Source: BS750m-G28 sp035527235
Lineage (GTDB): Archaea > Thermoproteota > Bathyarchaeia > TCS64
Assembly: GCA_035527235.1 (NCBI GenBank)
Contig: DATLAV010000168.1
Coordinates: 1 to 7,974 of the forward strand
Length of the DNA: 7,974 bases
Direction: 5' to 3'
In this document: in pieces, positions 4,033 through 7,974 of the stretch
How positions within the stretch are numbered: position 1 is the first letter of the stretch
Layout: every line of letters begins with the position of its first letter
The notes under the pieces: model-generated
The model's database searches: none
What the model was told of the DNA's origin: nothing
Seen by the model: the letters and a program-made list of their open reading frames with translations, nothing else
Position numbers and translations under genes: made by a program

Positions 4033-4824
4033 ATGCCATCCACGGAGAGCCTCTGCGACCTCCTCTTCGAGGTCTCCAACGAAGACCGCCTAAGCATCCT
4101 CCTCCAACTCCAGGAAAACCCCCTCAACATCACCAACCTCGCCAAGAAGCTCGACTCCAGCACCCAGGAGGTCAGCAGACACGTCTCCAGGCTCAACGAC
4201 GTCGGCCTCACGGAACGGACCCCCGAAGGCCTCTACATCCTCTCCCCCTACGGAGAGCTCACCCTCAGGCAGATCCAGAGCCTCAACGTCACCTCCACCC
4301 ACAGGGACTACTTCCGCACCCACACCCTCACCAGCCTCCCCCAGGAGTACATCTACCGCCTCGGCGAACTCACCAACGCAAAGTACATCGACAACGTCAT
4401 GGTCGCCATCCACAGGATCGAGGAGACCCTCATAGCCGCCGAGGAGTACATCCTGAACCTCAACGTCCCCTACATCGCCAGCGCCTTTCCCCTCATCGGG
4501 GACGCCTTTCACAGGGGAATAGAGGGCAGATTCATAAAGACCAGAAATCTCACAATCCCAGAGAACATGATGGAGGAGAGGCAGCAGTTCTTAGAGGAAG
4601 GATACCTCCAGAAGATTAAAGCATCAGGACAGTACGAGGAGAGGCTCCTCCCCGACGCCCCCCTCATCCTCTACATGTCCGAGAAGGAGGTCGCCATCCT
4701 CACATTCCCCGAGAAAGAGGGAGGATACGACTTCCACGGATTCACCTCCGACGACGAGGACACCCTAAGATGGTGCAGAGACGCCTTCAACCACCACTGG
4801 GAGAAGGCAAAGAAAAACATCTAG
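4033..4824 (+). CDS. FilR1 (DUF1724)-family winged-helix transcriptional regulator
   Basis: A 263-residue DNA-binding regulator. Residues 1-80 form an ArsR-like winged helix: LFEVSNEDRLSILLQLQ, then NITNLAKKLDSSTQEVSRHVSRLNDVGLTER (helix-turn-helix) and GLYILSPYGE (wing). Residues about 85-260 match the FilR1/DUF1724 domain seen beside such helices: FRTHTLTSLPQEYIYRLGEL, a long helix around VMVAIHRIEETLIAAEEYI, then RNLTIPENM, LYMSEKEVAILTFPE, and a final FTSDDEDTLRWCRDAFNHHW. The family is abundant in methanogens and uncultured archaea; FilR1 proteins of Methanothrix were linked to methanogenesis control, but most members, including this one, have no known target. There is no ribosome site before the ATG and a TATA-like box sits 26 bases upstream, so the mRNA is probably leaderless. 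The stop codon shares CTAG with the facing gene. Confidence 0.85.
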   Translation: MPSTESLCDLLFEVSNEDRLSILLQLQENPLNITNLAKKLDSSTQEVSRHVSRLNDVGLTERTPEGLYILSPYGELTLRQIQSLNVTSTHRDYFRTHTLTSLPQEYIYRLGELTNAKYIDNVMVAIHRIEETLIAAEEYILNLNVPYIASAFPLIGDAFHRGIEGRFIKTRNLTIPENMMEERQQFLEEGYLQKIKASGQYEERLLPDAPLILYMSEKEVAILTFPEKEGGYDFHGFTSDDEDTLRWCRDAFNHHWEKAKKNI

Positions 4825-5072
4825 ACCGGCTTTCGCTTCTTCTCCAAGGCGCCCTGGATGAGCCCCTCCTCCACGTCCACCCTCAGGGTCCCGTTCGCCC
4901 CCCTCAGCTCAAGGATGACACCCTCCACGAAGCTCACCTCCTCGATCTCACCCAGATAACCCTCCAGCAGCACACCGTCACCCCTCCCGTTAGACAGCAC
5001 GATCTTCCTCATATGCACCCTGGAGGTCATCTCAATCGAGAACGCGTGACCACGCTCGTCACCCATCTCCAT
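4821..5072 (-). CDS. Conserved-looking small hypothetical protein (beta-rich)
   Basis: An 83-residue protein beginning MEMGDERGHAFSIEMTSR. Alternating strands dominate the middle: RKIVLSN, GVLLEGYLGEIEEVSFVE, GVILELRGANGTLRVDV. The C-terminus is basic (KKRKPV). The repeated V-E-G and L-R-G turns suggest a small beta barrel or sheet. I do not recognise the family with confidence, and I see no catalytic motif, signal peptide or membrane helix, so it is probably cytoplasmic. It starts immediately after the stop of the gene before it (TGA then ATG), so the two are co-translated. An internal ATG at 5066 would remove only two residues. Its stop TAG and that of the facing FilR1 gene are the two strands of the same CTAG at 4821-4824. 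Confidence 0.75.
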   Translation of the reverse strand: MEMGDERGHAFSIEMTSRVHMRKIVLSNGRGDGVLLEGYLGEIEEVSFVEGVILELRGANGTLRVDVEEGLIQGALEKKRKPV

Positions 5073-5261
5073 TCACCAGACCCCGGTGGGCACAGGCAGC
5101 CCACAACCCAACGACTGCTCCTGATCGAGCCTCTCGAACTCCTCGATCATCCTCTCAATAACGGTGAGATACATCTCAAACTCCTCCATGTCGACAACGA
5201 GACCGGGCTGATCCTGAGCCTCCTCGAGGTGAAGACCCGGGTTGGTGACATACGGTTCCAT
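5073..5261 (-). CDS. Small acidic helical hypothetical protein
   Basis: A 62-residue protein. It begins MEPYVTNPGLHLEEAQ, continues GLVVDMEEFEMYLTVIERMIEEFERLDQEQ (an acidic amphipathic helix with one strand before it) and ends CGLPVPTGVW. The layout xPYVT...VVDMEEFExYL resembles Phd-like antitoxin proteins, which read roughly PYVTDEEGNxxxVILDIEEYExLL. No toxin-like partner is visible, since the next gene is a beta-rich protein and not RelE-like, so I treat the resemblance only as a hint. ATG at 5261 is preferred to ATG at 5294: a GAAGTGA-like site precedes it, and a TATA-like element on the minus strand near 5302 would start the transcript around 5276. Directly coupled to the following gene. 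Confidence 0.65.
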   Translation of the reverse strand: MEPYVTNPGLHLEEAQDQPGLVVDMEEFEMYLTVIERMIEEFERLDQEQSLGCGLPVPTGVW

Positions 5262-5410
5262 CCAGTTCACTTCTAACCATGGGCAGTGCCCCATTCAGGA
5301 TAAAGACTCCGCAAGTCGAATAATGAGACTCCAGCAACGGTTCTGAAGGAACATAACCGATCCTAAGGAGATCAAGGACTCCCAGGCTGGATCCGACCGA
5401 GGCCATTCAA

Positions 5411-5420
5411 CTTATATAAA
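5411..5420 (+). promoter_or_regulatory. TATA box of the acyltransferase-permease operon
   Basis: CTTATATAAA is the best TATA box in the window. It predicts a transcript start around 5442, only about five bases before the ATG at 5447, so the mRNA would be essentially leaderless. This supports the upstream start of the acyltransferase. Confidence 0.65.
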
Positions 5421-5446
5421 TTTGAAGGAAATAACCTGTAATTTCC

Positions 5447-6685
5447 ATGATAGGAGAAGGTGACCTCGGCGCCGCTCAACCCGAGCGAGGCAAAGAAGAT
5501 CGGATGAGAACCCTCCTCCTAACACGCGCACAAACCGTCCTGAGGGGAGCTACGACGACTACCCGGAAGACGGGACGCCTCCAGTTCATCGACTTCACCA
5601 GGGGCGTCGTGATGGCCATCATGGCATGGGACCACGCCTCCGGCTTCTGGAACTCCAGCCACCACGGAGGCGAGGGGGTTATGGGCGCGATGCCCCCCTT
5701 CGTCAACCTCACATGGTTCCTCCTCAGGTTCGTGAGCCACTACTGCGCCCCCACATTCATATTCCTGGCGGGCACAGTCCTCGCCCTCTCCGCCGCCAAG
5801 AGGCTCGACAATGGCGAATCCCAGTGGAGCGTCTCCTCCCACATGATGAAGAGGGGAATAGCCCTCCTCATCCTGGAGGCACTGGTCGTCGCCCCCGCCT
5901 TCGGCGCCTCCCGATTCTACTTCGGGGTGATCGCATGCATCGGCGTCTGCCTCATCATCCTCAGCGTGGCTAGACGCCTCCCCCCCATCGTCATCCTCAC
6001 CCTCTCCCTCATCATCGTGCTCAACCACCCCTACCTGGACCTCGGATTCATCCCCAACGACACATGGTGGGGATGGTACCTCAGGGTCATCATCCACGAG
6101 CCCAACTCCCAGTGGCCCCCCTTCACCGGCCTCTACCCAGTGATCCCGTGGATAGGCGTCATGGGCCTCGGCTGGAGTCTCGGCACACACCTCACCGGGC
6201 TCAACGGAGACGAGACCAAGCAGCTCAAGAGACCCCTCATCATGGCAGGAGTGTCCTGCCTGGTCGCATGGTTCGTGGTCAGGGCACTCAACGGATACGG
6301 CAACCTCCTGCCCCGGCTGGGGAACACCGCCATAGACTGGCTCTACGTCTCCAAGTACCCCCCCAGCCTCGCGTTCCTCCTCTGGACACTGGGAGGCATG
6401 TGCCTCATCATGGCCCTCGGCCTCGAACTGCAGGACAGACCAAACTTCAACGGAGGGCTCACCGGCATGATCCAAACCTTCGGCAGGAACCCCCTGTTCT
6501 TCTACCTCGCCCACCTGTGGCTCTACAGGCTGAGGCCCCCCGGCGTCCCCCGATACAACTTCTCCCTGCCCCTCGTGCCCACCCTGGGGCTTTGGCTGCT
6601 CGGGCTCCTCATCCTCTGGCAGCTCTGCATCAGGTACGAGAGGCTGAAGAGGGCCCACCCAGACTCGCCGCTGAAGTACATATGA
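5447..6685 (+). CDS. DUF1624/HGSNAT-like multi-pass membrane acyltransferase
   Basis: A 412-residue integral membrane protein with about ten helices. After an N-terminal tail of about 44 residues comes RLQFIDFTRGVVMAIMAWDHASGFW (residues 44-68). This is the signature of the DUF1624 and heparan-alpha-glucosaminide N-acetyltransferase-like group, with the R-x-x-x-D-x-x-RG pattern and a buried His63. Further family features are HYCAPTFIFLAGTVLAL (98-114), MKRGIALLILEALVV (134-148), YPVIPWIGVMGLGWSLG (230-246), and near the end FGRNPLFFYLAHLWLY (345-360). Relatives move acyl groups across the membrane onto sugars or lipids; the substrate here is unknown, and a cell-envelope or glycan modification is likely. 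ATG at 5504 is an alternative that would give MRTLLLTRAQ as the N-terminus. The TATA box position favours 5447. The permease gene follows 10 bases later. Confidence 0.8.
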   Translation: MIGEGDLGAAQPERGKEDRMRTLLLTRAQTVLRGATTTTRKTGRLQFIDFTRGVVMAIMAWDHASGFWNSSHHGGEGVMGAMPPFVNLTWFLLRFVSHYCAPTFIFLAGTVLALSAAKRLDNGESQWSVSSHMMKRGIALLILEALVVAPAFGASRFYFGVIACIGVCLIILSVARRLPPIVILTLSLIIVLNHPYLDLGFIPNDTWWGWYLRVIIHEPNSQWPPFTGLYPVIPWIGVMGLGWSLGTHLTGLNGDETKQLKRPLIMAGVSCLVAWFVVRALNGYGNLLPRLGNTAIDWLYVSKYPPSLAFLLWTLGGMCLIMALGLELQDRPNFNGGLTGMIQTFGRNPLFFYLAHLWLYRLRPPGVPRYNFSLPLVPTLGLWLLGLLILWQLCIRYERLKRAHPDSPLKYI

Positions 6686-6695
6686 AGGATCTGAA

Positions 6696-7974
6696 ATGAG
6701 AGAGAATAGTTCAAAGGGAGCGCAGGTCTTCACCCCGAGGGCGCTCCTCGCCTCCCTCGTCATCGTCGCCGTAATCACGGGCGCCAACATGTTCTCCAAC
6801 GGCCCCCCCGACTGGGATGAGCAGCCACCCGAGAGCAGGGGATACACGGGGCACGCCTACATATTCTCATACGCCGAAGGGCTGGCGCTCAACTTCATCG
6901 GCGTCGACGAAGTCAACGCAACCGACAAGACCGGCCTCATGCACGGATTCTTCGAAAACGCCACCCAACCATGCGACGAGATCGACATCTACTGGGGATC
7001 TAACGAAAACTACACCTGCCTCGAGGACGCCTTAGAGAAGACATTCCCCTTAATTGGCTGGAACATCACATGCACGGCAGGCACAGCCCTCAACACTTCG
7101 ACTAGGGAGCACCCCTTCATCTACCGCCACTACAACGCCTCTAGTATCGACGGGAGAAACTGGATCGGTGTGGCCGGGGTCTGGAACTGTACCGAGTCGG
7201 GGAGGATGTTCACCATCTGCCTGTCAAGCCAGGACGAGTCCGCCAACCCGGCCGACCTCGAGGAGAGGTACATCGAACTGATGAGCTCCTTCTTCAGCTG
7301 GAGCTACAGAAGACCCATACGCAGCGGAAGGCTCCCCGACTATGTCACGAATACGGTCACCGCCTCACTGATGGTACTCTTCTGCGTGGGCCTAACGTTC
7401 ACATTCAAGATGGAGAGGTTCCCCAACTTCGCCCACATACACTATGCAACCATCGGCAGCGCAGTCAGCTTCTATCTGGTACGCTTCTATCGATTCAACT
7501 CCTACGACACCTGGCCCTTCGCAGCCCTAGTAGGCGGACTCATAGGCATGATCCTCTACGTCACTCTGGTCCGCCCCATTGGAAGCAAAGCTAGGAAATG
7601 GAACAGGTATATCATCCTGACCTTCACGTCCTACGTCATCGCATACTCCATGGTCTCCGTCATCGGCATGTTCAACTACTGGACCAGGAACGCCATGGGA
7701 GCCCCCTCGACGGGATTCAGGGTAGGAGGGGACTTCCGGATCAACGGCCTACCGGGAATCGCCTACATCGGCCCTCTGACTTGCATCTTCGTCGTCGTGG
7801 GCTTCCACTTCTTCCTGACCAAGACGCGGTTCGGAACCTCACTGAGGGCTACAGCCGAGGACGAAAACCTGGCGGCCACCCTCGGCATAAACGTCTACAA
7901 CTCCCATCTAGCATCCTGGTTCATATCAGGCGCCCTCTCAGCCTTAGCGGGCTCCATAATCACCCTCTGGAGCG
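6696..7974 (+). CDS. LivH-type amino acid ABC permease with N-terminal ectodomain (partial)
   Basis: The open frame runs from ATG at 6696 to the window edge (426 codons, no stop). A ribosome site (AAGGAT) lies a few bases upstream. Residues 14-33 are a membrane helix. Residues about 34-212 form a soluble, presumably extracytoplasmic domain with five cysteines (93, 108, 126, 165, 175) and seven N-glycosylation sequons (N74, 88, 105, 123, 133, 147, 164). From about residue 216 on the protein is a LivH-like permease: FPNFAHIHYATIGS (242-255, the family's N-FAH motif), several helices, and RFGTSLRATAEDENLAATLGIN (378-399), the coupling loop that meets the ATPase. Ordinary LivH proteins are about 290-340 residues and lack such an ectodomain. 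Other components (LivM, LivG, LivF, binding protein) should follow outside the window. Confidence 0.85.
   Translation, partial: MRENSSKGAQVFTPRALLASLVIVAVITGANMFSNGPPDWDEQPPESRGYTGHAYIFSYAEGLALNFIGVDEVNATDKTGLMHGFFENATQPCDEIDIYWGSNENYTCLEDALEKTFPLIGWNITCTAGTALNTSTREHPFIYRHYNASSIDGRNWIGVAGVWNCTESGRMFTICLSSQDESANPADLEERYIELMSSFFSWSYRRPIRSGRLPDYVTNTVTASLMVLFCVGLTFTFKMERFPNFAHIHYATIGSAVSFYLVRFYRFNSYDTWPFAALVGGLIGMILYVTLVRPIGSKARKWNRYIILTFTSYVIAYSMVSVIGMFNYWTRNAMGAPSTGFRVGGDFRINGLPGIAYIGPLTCIFVVVGFHFFLTKTRFGTSLRATAEDENLAATLGINVYNSHLASWFISGALSALAGSIITLWS

Noticed and set aside
4090..4512. Minus-strand open frame of 140 codons
   Set aside because: Val/Gly/Glu-rich shadow of the FilR1 gene caused by its C-rich codons.
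5176..5406. Minus-strand open frame of 76 codons
   Set aside because: Overlaps the small acidic protein gene in another frame and ends in a Gly/Ser/Arg-rich stretch. The coupled pair gives a better reading.
6064..6699. Plus-strand open frame of 211 codons
   Set aside because: Arg/Pro/His-rich reading of the acyltransferase in another frame.
5519..6847. Long minus-strand open frame of 442 codons
   Set aside because: It lies opposite the acyltransferase and is a run of Glu, Gly, Asp and Val typical of the reverse of a C-ending, Leu/Ile-rich membrane gene. No domain is visible, and the plus-strand protein has clear family motifs.

Overview
The window looks archaeal. Several genes have a TATA-like element about 26 bases before the expected transcript start. 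Two genes (positions 4033 and 5447) appear leaderless, while others have GGAGGTGA-like ribosome sites. The protein families (DUF2178 with a small Xre regulator, a FilR1/DUF1724-type regulator, surface proteins rich in N-glycosylation sequons) are typical of archaea. I cannot fix the lineage from this sequence alone. An uncultured Bathyarchaeia-like or Thermoplasmata-like archaeon would fit.

Region by region. Positions 1-439 hold an AT-rich intergenic stretch with a degenerate tRNA-Leu-like 3' fragment (minus strand, CCA encoded) and the promoter and operator of the first operon. Positions 440-2737 hold a plus-strand cassette: a four-helix DUF2178 membrane protein, a 71-residue Xre-type regulator, a secreted alpha/beta hydrolase tethered by a coiled-coil stalk and C-terminal membrane anchor, and a 51-residue DUF4177-like protein with a TTG start that is easily missed. 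A second tRNA-Leu-like 3' fragment, in the same orientation as the first, lies just beyond (2917-2983), so the cassette is bracketed by two tRNA relics.

Positions 2738-4032 are mostly non-coding and look like a graveyard of gene starts. They contain a coding relic running out of the tRNA fragment, a 19-base palindrome in front of a 41-codon ORF, the first 16 codons of a metallo-beta-lactamase-fold hydrolase cut off at a CG-repeat palindrome, alternating CG tracts, and an A-rich, T-poor stretch of about 500 bases.

Positions 4033-5261 hold a FilR1-like regulator convergent with a pair of small uncharacterised minus-strand genes; the facing stop codons share a single CTAG. Positions 5447-7974 hold an operon of a DUF1624/HGSNAT-like multi-pass acyltransferase followed 10 bases later by a LivH-type branched-chain amino acid ABC permease. 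The permease carries an unusual extracytoplasmic domain of about 180 residues at its N-terminus and runs off the end of the window.

The first operon probably self-regulates through the Xre protein acting on the 382-402 palindrome. The last operon is a cell-envelope or transport unit. No phage, CRISPR, transposase or integrase is visible. Plus-strand composition changes from G-over-C in the first cassette to strongly C-over-G from about 3.5 kb onward, whatever the gene direction.
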